64,000 bases of DNA from Phaeocystidibacter marisrubri (GTDB lineage Bacteria > Bacteroidota > Bacteroidia > Flavobacteriales > Schleiferiaceae). The notes below the pieces were generated by a model. The model saw nothing but the letters and a program-made list of their open reading frames with translations. It ran no database searches and was not told the origin of the DNA. The position numbers and the translations under genes are program-made. Where the stretch lies: positions 372,001 through 436,000 of the forward strand of contig NZ_WBVQ01000001.1 in NCBI RefSeq assembly GCF_008933165.1. Reading direction: 5' to 3'. Of this stretch, positions 10,763-18,544 are shown piece after piece. Position 1 is the first letter of the stretch, and every line of letters begins with the position of its first letter.

Positions 10763-11383
10763 ATGGGCTTTGGAGGATCGGTTGTATCCATGATCATCAC
10801 TCTGCGAAACAATGCGAATATGCTTCGCAAGCGCGTTCGTTGGATTGACGGTCATCCTTTGGCTAGGACAATTTCAAAGGAAGAGAGAAATCGACGATTA
10901 CAAAATCTACCAACGGCCACTCCCCAACAATTAAAGCAAATCAGGGACGAGTATAAGAATAGGCGGAAGACCCAACGTATAAAACGTTTAATTGGTGTTG
11001 GTGTTTTGGGATTTGTGGTGCTCGTGATGAGTCCATTACTTTTTAAGTCACTTGATTACCCTTCGTTGTGGAGAGCTCCAGATTCTCCACAAGAATATCA
11101 TATGTCGACAGAAAGGAACATGGGCGTTCAAGACTACATAAATTCAGGCTTTACTTACGAGTCGAGAGGTAATAGTTGGCTTGCTTATACGAATTATAAA
11201 AAGGCGGTAGAACTGCGTCCAGATCTTGAGGCAGTCCGCTTTAATTATGTGAAGCAAGCATTGATTTTAGCAACATCGAGTAGATTAGATCCAACTGTAG
11301 CAGAAGAAGTTTATAAAGAATACAAACGCGATTTTCCAGATTCCGATCGATTAAAGGAATTGTCAGTGATGGTAGGAGAGTGA
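10763..11383 (+). CDS. Tandem paralogue C: membrane protein with TPR-like outer domain
   Basis: 206 residues. It starts MGFGGSVVSMIITLRNN, a pattern I associate with short Bacteroidota membrane proteins, followed by KEERNRR, PTATPQQLKQIRDEYKNRR and one membrane span (about 75-95). The outer part has a TPR-like repeat (SRGNSWLAYTNYKKAVELRPDLEAVRFNYV). It is the last gene of a three-gene operon of related proteins. After the stop comes a purine-rich stretch and the long gene-free region. Function unknown; scaffold or signalling roles would be guesses. Confidence 0.6.
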   Translation: MGFGGSVVSMIITLRNNANMLRKRVRWIDGHPLARTISKEERNRRLQNLPTATPQQLKQIRDEYKNRRKTQRIKRLIGVGVLGFVVLVMSPLLFKSLDYPSLWRAPDSPQEYHMSTERNMGVQDYINSGFTYESRGNSWLAYTNYKKAVELRPDLEAVRFNYVKQALILATSSRLDPTVAEEVYKEYKRDFPDSDRLKELSVMVGE

Positions 11384-11546
11384 GGAGTGAGAAAAGAAGG
11401 AGAGCCGAGATCGTGAAGCGTGAAAATGAAAAAATGAGGAGAATGGATTTAGATACCGTGATCTCTTTGGCAGCCTCGGTTCTGCCCGGGGGCGCTCCCG
11501 CTTCCCCGTTATCAATTTACGAAGAGGACTTTGTATTAGTCGTGCG

Positions 11547-11558
11547 GTAAACGTTTAC
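11547..11558. promoter_or_regulatory. 12-bp perfect palindrome resembling a LacI-family operator
   Basis: GTAAACGTTTAC is self-complementary and has the central CG flanked by AAA/TTT seen in LacI/GalR-type operators. No LacI-family gene is in the window and no gene starts just downstream, so its role is open. Confidence 0.3.
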
Positions 11559-11636
11559 TATCGGCTAGTCGCTGTGAATTAAAATTTCACTTGTGAGATT
11601 GCCGAAGCTCAATTTGGGAATGGCTAACTTGAAGCT

Positions 11637-11657
11637 GGGGACAGGGGTGCTGTCCCC
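11637..11657. repeat. GC-rich hairpin in the gene-free region
   Basis: Perfect 8-bp stem GGGGACAG (11637-11644) with CTGTCCCC (11650-11657) and a 5-base loop. There is no T-tract after it, so it is not a standard terminator. Confidence 0.5.
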
Positions 11658-11837
11658 GGGGGCGAAGACCACCAAAAGAATGCCTTACTTGATGATAAGC
11701 GTATGACGCCAGTCCCAAACACCAGCAATCCACCATCCAAGATCCACCATCAGTCCTTAACCCCCGAACGCCAACCACCAACCGACCGTTGTGAATAACT
11801 CCATCTTCAACCTCAAATAGTCCGTAATCAGATGCGT

Positions 11838-11845
11838 TACTTTTG
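11838..11845 (+). promoter_or_regulatory. -7 promoter element of the divIC/ftsB-like gene
   Basis: TACTTTTG, a perfect TAnnTTTG, exactly 4 bases before the ATG at 11850. Transcription would start at or next to that ATG, so either the mRNA is leaderless or the true start is the second ATG at 11886. Confidence 0.5.
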
Positions 11846-11849
11846 ATAT

Positions 11850-12161
11850 ATGCTTAAGAAGTGGCGCAAAAAACGATGGTTTAAGATGTTGAGCAACAAA
11901 TATGTTCTCGCAACTATCGTCTTTGTGGTGTGGATTTCTTTTCTCGATCGAAATTCCTTTCTTCTTCACAGGGAGCTGAACAAGCAGATCGAAGCATTGG
12001 AACAAGGTAAAACCAACTATCAGTCGGATCTTGAGCAGAATAAGCGGGAGCTAGAGGAATTAGAAAGTGATCCAGAGAAGCTAGAGAAATTCGCTCGAGA
12101 GCAATACTGGATGCACAAGGAAGGTGAAGAAGTTTTCTTGATTGAAACAGAGGAAGAGTAG
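11850..12161 (+). CDS. DivIC/FtsB-family septum formation protein
   Basis: Small bitopic cell-division protein, 103 residues: basic N-terminus, one membrane span (about 18-33, VLATIVFVVWISF), then a coiled coil (LNKQIEALEQGKTNYQSDLEQ) and the conserved tail motif DPEKLEKFAREQYWMHKEGEEVF in two parts. In the family this helix links FtsL to the FtsQ-type partner in the divisome. A second possible start is M13 at 11886, which would leave a 40-base leader after the -7 box. Its stop codon directly abuts the stop of the convergent glutaminyl cyclase gene. Confidence 0.85.
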   Translation: MLKKWRKKRWFKMLSNKYVLATIVFVVWISFLDRNSFLLHRELNKQIEALEQGKTNYQSDLEQNKRELEELESDPEKLEKFAREQYWMHKEGEEVFLIETEEE

Positions 12162-13160
12162 TTACTTCCAGTCCAACTTCAATTCGTAAATCACATCCCA
12201 ATTTTTACCCGTAATCAGAAGGTTTTCTCCTCTGACAGCAATTCCATTCAGTGTGCCTTGGTCATCGTGTTGGATGGCAATTTCCGTAAGATCTAGGTGT
12301 CGAGTAGAAGCACCCGATTCCAAATCGATAAAAACAATTCGATCTGATTGCCATATGTTGGCGGCTAAGTAGCCTTTGTAGATCTCCGTTTCGTTTAGGT
12401 TCCCGAAATACCCATCGCTGTTCATCGACTCTTTAGTGGAAACTGTGGTAAGGGAAAATGGATCTACAAATCGAATGTTCTGTGTTCCATCGGTCCATAC
12501 TAGTTGATGGTTGTAGGCCGATAACCCCCAGCCTTCTCTAATTTTGAAATCGTGCTCCTTAATAGGGGTGAACTCACTTCCATTCCACGTGTACTTCATG
12601 CATTTTCCTTCGCGCCAAGTCACTTGATAAATGGTGTCATCTAATAAGGTCATACCCTCGGCAAACCAAGATTCTGGTAGTTTGTGTTGTTGGAGGATTT
12701 TGCGACTGCCCAATTTGTAAGTACTCAAGGCCGATTGACCATATTGACCAGAACTCTCAATAATTAAGTCGCCAGAAAGGGTGAATCCTTGTGTAAATAA
12801 TTCGGAAGGATGAGGGTAGGTGTTGACCACTTCGTAGGCGATAGTTGTTGATTTCTCGGACGGAACAACAAAGCACTCAACTGGGTAAGAAAGACTGTCC
12901 TCATTTCTATACGTGGTAATGATGAAGTGATTGGTTCCATATTTAGCATCGGCTGGGATGGTAAATATTCCGTTGTTTGAAATGACCTTCGTTCCACTCT
13001 TTACAATCAATCCATCTCCATTGTGTTCCACTTTCAAGTCAATCTTCATTCCACGATTGAAATTGTATCCTGAAGTAGACAATTGCGTGTGCATCTTGAG
13101 CTTTTCAGGAGTACACGCTAGAAGGGATAAAAAGCTTAGTAGAAAGAGAAGCTTCTTCAT
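12162..13160 (-). CDS. Glutaminyl-peptide cyclotransferase, lipoprotein, beta-propeller type
   Basis: Predicted to convert N-terminal Gln of exported proteins to pyroglutamate. 332 residues. The lipoprotein signal ends in the lipobox LLAC (Cys about 16), placing it in the periplasm, on a membrane. The propeller domain shows the family hallmarks: YPHPSELFTQGFTL, ESSGQYGQS, AEGMTLLDDTIYQVTWREG and the C-terminal GTLNGIA. An extra N-terminal domain of about 110 residues precedes it. Its ATG overlaps the stop of the upstream ABC exporter by one base (TAATG), indicating translational coupling. Its substrates may be the many exported proteins here whose predicted mature ends start with Gln. Confidence 0.88.
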   Translation of the reverse strand: MKKLLFLLSFLSLLACTPEKLKMHTQLSTSGYNFNRGMKIDLKVEHNGDGLIVKSGTKVISNNGIFTIPADAKYGTNHFIITTYRNEDSLSYPVECFVVPSEKSTTIAYEVVNTYPHPSELFTQGFTLSGDLIIESSGQYGQSALSTYKLGSRKILQQHKLPESWFAEGMTLLDDTIYQVTWREGKCMKYTWNGSEFTPIKEHDFKIREGWGLSAYNHQLVWTDGTQNIRFVDPFSLTTVSTKESMNSDGYFGNLNETEIYKGYLAANIWQSDRIVFIDLESGASTRHLDLTEIAIQHDDQGTLNGIAVRGENLLITGKNWDVIYELKLDWK

Positions 13161-14980
13161 TAGTTGGCAAATTGCATGGATGAGAGTTGATAGTACAATC
13201 CCTCTTTATTTTCTGAGAGTTCGTAGTGATTGCCACTCTCGATAATCTGACCATTCTCCATCACTAAGATCTTATCTGCACTTCTTACGGTAGACAATCT
13301 ATGAGCAATCACAATAGTGGTTCTACCCACCATCAATTTGTCGAGAGCTTCTTGAACCAGACGTTCCGATTCTGAATCAAGTGCGGATGTGGCTTCATCC
13401 AAAATAAGAATAGCTGGGTCTTTGAGTACCGCTCTTGCAATGGCAATACGCTGACGCTGACCACCGGATAATTGAACACCGCGTTCACCTACAATTGTTT
13501 CAAGGCCAGAAGAAAATTCAGAAATGAACTTCCAGGCATTGGCTTTTTTCGCGGCTTCGATGATTTCTTCTTCCGTAGCTTCACTTTTTCCATAAGCGAT
13601 GTTCTCACGAATGGTTCCGCCAAATAGGAATACGTCTTGAGGAACAACAGCCATGTGGTTTCGCAGTACCGATAAGTTGTATTGGTTAGCTGGCTTACCA
13701 TCGAACTGTATCTCGCCATTGGACGGTTCAAAGAATCGCATGATCAATTGAACGAGTGTTGATTTTCCGGCACCTGAAGGTCCTACCAATGCGATTTGAT
13801 CTCCAGAGTTTGCGGTAAAGGAAAGGTTGCGAACTACATCGGTATCTGGACGGGTTGGATAGGCGAAGGTTACGTTTATAAATGCTACATCTCCTTTAAA
13901 CCCTGGAATAGGGGAAGGATGATAGTCTAGATCTTCCGTTTCTTCGTCGAGAATTTTCATCAACTCTTCCGTTGCGCCAACAGCCTTTTGAACTCGGGCG
14001 TAAACGTCTGCAAATCCCGCAATAGAACCTCCAACGAATCCGGCCAATAGGATGAAGGAAACCAAGTCGCCGTGTTCAAGATGGCCTTGTTCAATAAGGG
14101 TAGCAGCTTTCCAGATGATGGCCACAATCGCACCAAACATCCCTACAACCATAAACGATGAAAAGGCAGCACGGTAGCTTCCTCCTTTAATTCCCGTTTG
14201 GGCAACTTCCGAAGTCTTCTTGCGGTATCTCGTTATTTCAAGGAATTCGTTAGCAAAGGCTTTTACGTTGTAAATCCCTTGTAAGCTCTCTTCAACAATC
14301 GTGTTGCTTTCGGCTACTTCAGCTTGAAATTGCTTGGAATATTTCCGAATGAATCGGCCAAAGAATACGGCCAACAGAACCATGGGAGGAAGAATGGCCA
14401 AGGTGAAAAGGGCCAATTTCCAAGATGTGATGACCATCAAAGTGACCCCGCCAATAATGATGATAAGCTGACGCACAAACTCGGCAAGTGTTGTGGTCAT
14501 GGTTTCCTGCAGCTGAGTGATATCACTAGAAATACGAGAGTTCAATTCACCAACTCTTCGTTGGTTGAAGAACTGAATAGGGAGTTTGATAAGATGCTCG
14601 TATGTAACTTGACGCAAGCGAGCAAGTGCATTTTCTGTGACGTAAACAAAGGTGCGAACACGACCATAACTGAACAGGGCTTGTGCTAACAAGAGGGCGA
14701 TGAGTTGCAGTGCCGTTTTGTTGATAGCGTCTATGTTGATACTTCCACCGCTTTGAGGTAAGAGGTTATTGACAACTTCGCCTTCTGTAGCATTGGGAGG
14801 TGGGAGAATGAGCTCCCCCATGAGCATAGGAAACGCAAGGTTGGCTAGGGAAGATAAAATCAAGAAAACCATTCCTAGAGCAAATACTCCTCGGAATGGG
14901 CGTATGTATTCGTAAAGCTTAAAAATCTGACGAATCGAATCCTTCGAAAGTCGTTTAGCTTTCTTCTCATCTTTTTGCAT
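13160..14980 (-). CDS. ABC exporter with fused permease and ATPase (MsbA/LmrA type)
   Basis: 606-residue half-transporter. The N-terminal ABC_membrane domain has about six spans (residues 30-330). The ATPase has Walker A GPSGAGKST near residue 400, signature LSGGQRQRIAIARA, Walker B ILILDEATSALD and the switch His in IVIAHRLST. Such proteins homodimerise and export lipids, peptides or drugs; the substrate is not visible. Lipid A-type cargo is possible but unproven. It is upstream of, and one base overlapped with, the glutaminyl cyclase gene. Upstream, GACCTTTG ends 5 bases before the ATG, close to the promoter consensus. Confidence 0.92.
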   Translation of the reverse strand: MQKDEKKAKRLSKDSIRQIFKLYEYIRPFRGVFALGMVFLILSSLANLAFPMLMGELILPPPNATEGEVVNNLLPQSGGSINIDAINKTALQLIALLLAQALFSYGRVRTFVYVTENALARLRQVTYEHLIKLPIQFFNQRRVGELNSRISSDITQLQETMTTTLAEFVRQLIIIIGGVTLMVITSWKLALFTLAILPPMVLLAVFFGRFIRKYSKQFQAEVAESNTIVEESLQGIYNVKAFANEFLEITRYRKKTSEVAQTGIKGGSYRAAFSSFMVVGMFGAIVAIIWKAATLIEQGHLEHGDLVSFILLAGFVGGSIAGFADVYARVQKAVGATEELMKILDEETEDLDYHPSPIPGFKGDVAFINVTFAYPTRPDTDVVRNLSFTANSGDQIALVGPSGAGKSTLVQLIMRFFEPSNGEIQFDGKPANQYNLSVLRNHMAVVPQDVFLFGGTIRENIAYGKSEATEEEIIEAAKKANAWKFISEFSSGLETIVGERGVQLSGGQRQRIAIARAVLKDPAILILDEATSALDSESERLVQEALDKLMVGRTTIVIAHRLSTVRSADKILVMENGQIIESGNHYELSENKEGLYYQLSSMQFAN

Positions 14981-15016
14981 GGCGGCAAAGGTCGATGTTC
15001 TTCTCTAAACGAGCAT

Positions 15017-15038
15017 AAAAAAAGAGGCCGAAGCCTCT
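15017..15038 (-). terminator. Intrinsic terminator of the 15044-15715 gene
   Basis: On the minus strand: AGAGGC, TTCG tetraloop, GCCTCT, then six T (15022-15017). It begins 5 bases after the stop of the outer-membrane-like gene. Confidence 0.85.
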
Positions 15039-15043
15039 AATTT

Positions 15044-15715
15044 TTAAAACCTGAAACCAATTCTCAGTTGTGGAGCCACATTCAAGAATGTGTATTTATT
15101 TACTCCGAGCGGGATCGCTAAGGTCAATTCGATGCCCGAGTTGAAAGTATATCCCACAGCGGTTGTAAACTCATAAATTAAGTCGGACGGGTCACCGGCT
15201 CTATTCAGTTGAAAGGTGCGAACACCAATACTTTGAGTGGTAAACCAATTGTTGGTGGTTGAATTGATTCTATACTTTGCTCTAATTCCAAATTGAATTA
15301 AGGAAAGTGTTTCTGGTTGGTCATTCAGGCCAATGCCCCAGTCTAGATCAATGCCAAATCCCTTATAAAAGTACCAGTCTGCTCCAAATCCGAGAACGGG
15401 ATTGGTGATTATAAACCTTGAATTATGAAAATAACCACTGTAGATGTAGAATGACTCGTTCATCAACGTGTTATTCGGAGCTAGATAATCGTCCATATTA
15501 GAATCAGAAAATCCAACCGACTCAATGGTGGAAAGTGACTTCGTTATTGTCACTCCCCTGGAATTGGGAAGTTCATAACTCACTTCGTTGTCTGAAATGG
15601 AGATTACTTTTACCAAGGATGTGTCACCTTCTAGGGTAATAATGGTGTCTTGGGATTGTGCTGTTGAAAGGTATCCACATAGCAACGCGAATACAGAGAG
15701 AGTGATGCGTTTCAT
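15044..15715 (-). CDS. Putative outer-membrane beta-barrel protein
   Basis: 223 residues from the ATG at 15715 (a slightly longer frame starts at 15724 but MKRITLSVF opens the signal peptide). The signal peptide ends near LSTAQ, with Gln at the predicted new N-terminus. A short N-terminal beta region (QDTIITLEGDTSLVKVISIS, SYELPNSRG) is followed by amphipathic strands (RFIITNPVLGFGADWYF, GFGIDLDWGIGL) and a terminal Phe (RIGFRF), as in small barrels. The specific family is not recognised. CAATTTTG, one mismatch from the promoter box, ends 6 bases before the ATG. Confidence 0.6.
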   Translation of the reverse strand: MKRITLSVFALLCGYLSTAQSQDTIITLEGDTSLVKVISISDNEVSYELPNSRGVTITKSLSTIESVGFSDSNMDDYLAPNNTLMNESFYIYSGYFHNSRFIITNPVLGFGADWYFYKGFGIDLDWGIGLNDQPETLSLIQFGIRAKYRINSTTNNWFTTQSIGVRTFQLNRAGDPSDLIYEFTTAVGYTFNSGIELTLAIPLGVNKYTFLNVAPQLRIGFRF

Positions 15716-15843
15716 ATCCTGCAAAATTGATGTTCGAAACTAATGAATTAGAATCGAATCGTCAATCTTATCGGTTAAGTGCTTCGTGTTCTTGCCAAGG
15801 TTCCACAAAGGCAGAATTAGGTTTGATATCCGTTCTCCCTATC

Positions 15844-16260
15844 TCAATCGTCTTCATATTTCATCTTCATCTCTGAATACGAGGAGTGAATCAATTCGCG
15901 CAACGTTGGAATGTGCACATCGGACAGTCGGGATACATACAAGCAAGCTGCTCCCGTTTTGAACTTGCCGAGCTTTTGAAGTAATGCGCTGTGATTTTGC
16001 AATCCAGAATTGATGGAAATACTCAGTTTGTTCTTGCGAGCAGAGAACCCAGTATAGAACCATTTGCCCTCTCTTCCCGAAGGGTATTTGTACTGATAGC
16101 TTCCAAATCCTATCAATCGATCTCCCCACAATTGGGCCTTCATACCTGTTACCTCGCTCATTATTTCTAACAGCGTCTTGCAATCTTCACGTTGCGAATC
16201 GGTATAAGCGGTCGATAGAATGTCAGCTTCAGTGGCTAGGCGAGCTTCGTGTCTGGACAT
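15844..16260 (-). CDS. DUF1801 domain protein (YdhG-like)
   Basis: 138 residues, cytoplasmic. It fits the DUF1801 family of small alpha/beta proteins: QREDCKTLLEIMSEVTG, LWGDRLIGFGSYQYKYPSGREGKW split over two blocks, SARKNKLSIS and LGKFKTGAACLYV. The role of the family is poorly defined. The ATG at 16260 is preferred to the TTG at 16269. A 129-base gap upstream of the neighbouring 15044-15715 gene holds nothing I can recognise. Confidence 0.78.
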   Translation of the reverse strand: MSRHEARLATEADILSTAYTDSQREDCKTLLEIMSEVTGMKAQLWGDRLIGFGSYQYKYPSGREGKWFYTGFSARKNKLSISINSGLQNHSALLQKLGKFKTGAACLYVSRLSDVHIPTLRELIHSSYSEMKMKYEDD

Positions 16261-16327
16261 GCGGAACAAGTGTTAAGTGCGTTCCTTAAAATATGCATAT
16301 CAGACATTTAAAGCAAGAGCTAGATTC

Positions 16328-17242
16328 TTACAATTTCGACTTGATCCAATCGATCAGCTCCGGCTCATTTACAATGGACCAAGAGTGTGGTTTTCTGTTG
16401 CCATTTACGTCGTATCCGCGATCTCTTGTGTTGATGAGAGTGGCGTCCGAATGCCCTTGACTAACCAACGCAACGTAGAAGGCACTCACATCTGTCATGT
16501 TTGATTCTGCTGAGGCGGCCATTCTATTTTCAACCCACCATTCAACATCTGGCTCATGGATGAGTATAATGGGAGTTTCTAGGTACGGGGCAATTTGGGG
16601 TTCGTCGGGTGAAGAGTAGCTGTAAACTGAAGCATCAACATACTTGTCATATTGCTCAGAGGGAGTGCCTTCAAGATGAGTGAGTAAGGTCTCGGTGATT
16701 AAGTTGCACTCCCATATATTGCTTATTTCGTGGTTTCGTTCTAAGATTTTGACGCAGGTTTGAAAGAATCTCTCAAGGTCGAGCGGAGGGTCAACTGCAA
16801 AACATCCTTTCATTTTGTAACCGTACATCGACTTTCCAGAATTGCAGTATTCCGTGTACCTCAATGCCCGAGTACCACTTGCAGATATTCCTCCGATGAA
16901 GGTGTTTTTACTTGGGATTTCTGGATGCTTTTCAAAGAGTTGATGCAGTAAGGAGTCTAGTCGTTTAGGGCCGTCGTCGTTTAGATATAAATCGGGATAG
17001 TAAGCAGAAGTTCGGGTGACGAAGACCGCCATTGAATCCTGAAGTGCCAATGGCGTGAACTGATAGGTGTATCGAACAGGCAATTCCGGTAGCTCGGAAA
17101 AATCTCTGATGATTAACCCGAGAACTTCTCCTTCGGGTAAGAGGAGTATTCCCTCTGCGGAAGATGTGGTGTAGCGCTCTATGTTTTGCGAAAGGCTCGT
17201 CAGACTGAATAGCAATGCGAGTAGGAGAATAGTGTGTTTCAT
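16328..17242 (-). CDS. Secreted alpha/beta-hydrolase-like protein
   Basis: 304 residues with a signal peptide ending LTSLSQ. A nucleophile-elbow-like motif GGISASGTRALRY lies near residue 120, where Ser would be the nucleophile. A late His (KPHSWSIV) near residue 287 and Asp/Glu residues such as HEPDVEWW could complete a triad. The overall pattern resembles an esterase or peptidase of the alpha/beta-hydrolase fold, but no named family was recognised, so substrate and activity are open. It lies next to a kelch/T9SS gene on the same strand, 33 bases away. Confidence 0.6.
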   Translation of the reverse strand: MKHTILLLALLFSLTSLSQNIERYTTSSAEGILLLPEGEVLGLIIRDFSELPELPVRYTYQFTPLALQDSMAVFVTRTSAYYPDLYLNDDGPKRLDSLLHQLFEKHPEIPSKNTFIGGISASGTRALRYTEYCNSGKSMYGYKMKGCFAVDPPLDLERFFQTCVKILERNHEISNIWECNLITETLLTHLEGTPSEQYDKYVDASVYSYSSPDEPQIAPYLETPIILIHEPDVEWWVENRMAASAESNMTDVSAFYVALVSQGHSDATLINTRDRGYDVNGNRKPHSWSIVNEPELIDWIKSKL

Positions 17243-17275
17243 GAACGTAAACTACAATGTATCCATCGCATCCTT

Positions 17276-18466
17276 CTATATTTTAACAAACCTTAGCATC
17301 TCTGTTACTCCGTGATGAAGGATTCGAACTTGGTATACGCCATTGGCTAATTCTGATACATCGATCTTCTGATTGATGGGATACCTTGTGTACGTTTGGA
17401 GGATGATCCCATTCTCCGAGATCAACTGAACAGTGTCTAGAATAGGAGCTGGATGTTGAATGAATATTTCGCTATTGGCCAAAGTTGGAGAAAGCTGAAT
17501 CTCTTTCCGAGCGACTTCGGTTGCAGAGAAACTTGGGAGAAAGCGCCAGGTTTTGGCGGAGCGAGTTCCATCACTTCTGAGGCCGAAGGTTAAATAAAAG
17601 GCCTTGTTCAAGGTCCACGCCATTACTTCTCTCAAGCCATGATCGGGTAAAGGTGTTTCGCTGTGCCAAGTAAGTTCTTGGGTGTTGAAGTACCACAGTT
17701 CATTGGAATATTGTCCGCTGGCATCGCTTCCTCCAAAAATGTACAATCGATCATCTATAGCTACCATGGCAGAGAATGCAAGCCCTCCTGCGGGATGCTG
17801 ACCGATCTCTGTCCATCCGTGGCTGGGTGAGAATGAATAGAGTTCTGGTCGATACGCTCCCGTTGAATCGACTCCACCAAAGAGATAGCCGAGAGAGTCG
17901 GAGGTGATGTATGCCGACCTCCATCTAGAGCCGAAAGGCGTTTGGCCGTACAGCGACCAAGTGTTGTTAGCGATGGAGTACTTCCAAATCTCGGAACAAG
18001 AAGCGGATCCAGATTCGTCCCCGCTCACAACGTAAACATGTCCCTTTAGAAGAAAGCCAGCAGCGCCATATCTTCCGGAATCGGGTAGATTGGCCAATGG
18101 ACTCCAAATTTGATTGGAGTAATTGAATTCCCACAAGTCATTTCGCGATACACCTTGGGTTAGTCCGCCAAAAACATAACCATGGATAGAATCGGAAACA
18201 CCTATGGCTGCTTGACGTTCTGCACCGTTAGGCATAGCTACGCCCGGAAGCCAGTTCGGTTGAGAAGCGGCATCGGAAAAATGCTGAAAGGAGTTGAGGT
18301 TGTTGTAGGATGCATCTATTCCCGTGCCTACATACACGTCATGATGACCTTGAAGCACAAGACCATCATCTCTTAACGTTCCGGGAAATAGGTTGAGCTC
18401 CGTCCATTGTCCAAAAGACGCGAACGAGAGCGTTAGTAAAAGCGCCGTGCTCAGGGTGGGCTTCAT
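17276..18466 (-). CDS. Kelch-repeat protein with T9SS type A sorting domain
   Basis: 396 residues, predicted to be exported by the type IX system and attached to the surface or released. Signal peptide ends SFASFGQ. The centre holds about five kelch blades with GG pairs and W/F positions (YVFGGLTQGVSRNDLWEF, YLFGGVDSTGAYRPELYSF, YIFGGSDASGQYSNELWYF). The last ~75 residues are a type A sorting domain (QLSPTLANSEIFI, then LANGVYQVRIL and RFVKI). Ligand unknown. Upstream promoter not clear. Confidence 0.85.
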   Translation of the reverse strand: MKPTLSTALLLTLSFASFGQWTELNLFPGTLRDDGLVLQGHHDVYVGTGIDASYNNLNSFQHFSDAASQPNWLPGVAMPNGAERQAAIGVSDSIHGYVFGGLTQGVSRNDLWEFNYSNQIWSPLANLPDSGRYGAAGFLLKGHVYVVSGDESGSASCSEIWKYSIANNTWSLYGQTPFGSRWRSAYITSDSLGYLFGGVDSTGAYRPELYSFSPSHGWTEIGQHPAGGLAFSAMVAIDDRLYIFGGSDASGQYSNELWYFNTQELTWHSETPLPDHGLREVMAWTLNKAFYLTFGLRSDGTRSAKTWRFLPSFSATEVARKEIQLSPTLANSEIFIQHPAPILDTVQLISENGIILQTYTRYPINQKIDVSELANGVYQVRILHHGVTEMLRFVKI

Positions 18467-18544
18467 ACGATTGTTTTAGGTCTCGTGGTGAAGTTAATCA
18501 CCTCAAATCAACCACGCAACAAACGCAGACAGCTCTATCGCCTT

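Larger units (their letters stand above)
11384..11849. other. Gene-free region with hairpins, palindrome and strand-asymmetric tracts
   Basis: The longest stretch without a gene in the window. It starts with about 65 bases that are almost all purines on the plus strand, then holds a GC-rich patch near 11484-11508, the 12-bp palindrome at 11547-11558, a GC-rich hairpin at 11637-11657, and a CA-rich, G-poor tail (11690-11810) with ATCCACCATC repeated at 11728-11737 and 11742-11751. No credible coding frame was seen. The final part carries the divIC promoter box. Confidence 0.6.

Noticed and set aside
11728-11751. ATCCACCATC direct repeat
   Set aside because: Only two copies in a low-complexity CA-rich tract; not a CRISPR or a transposon end.
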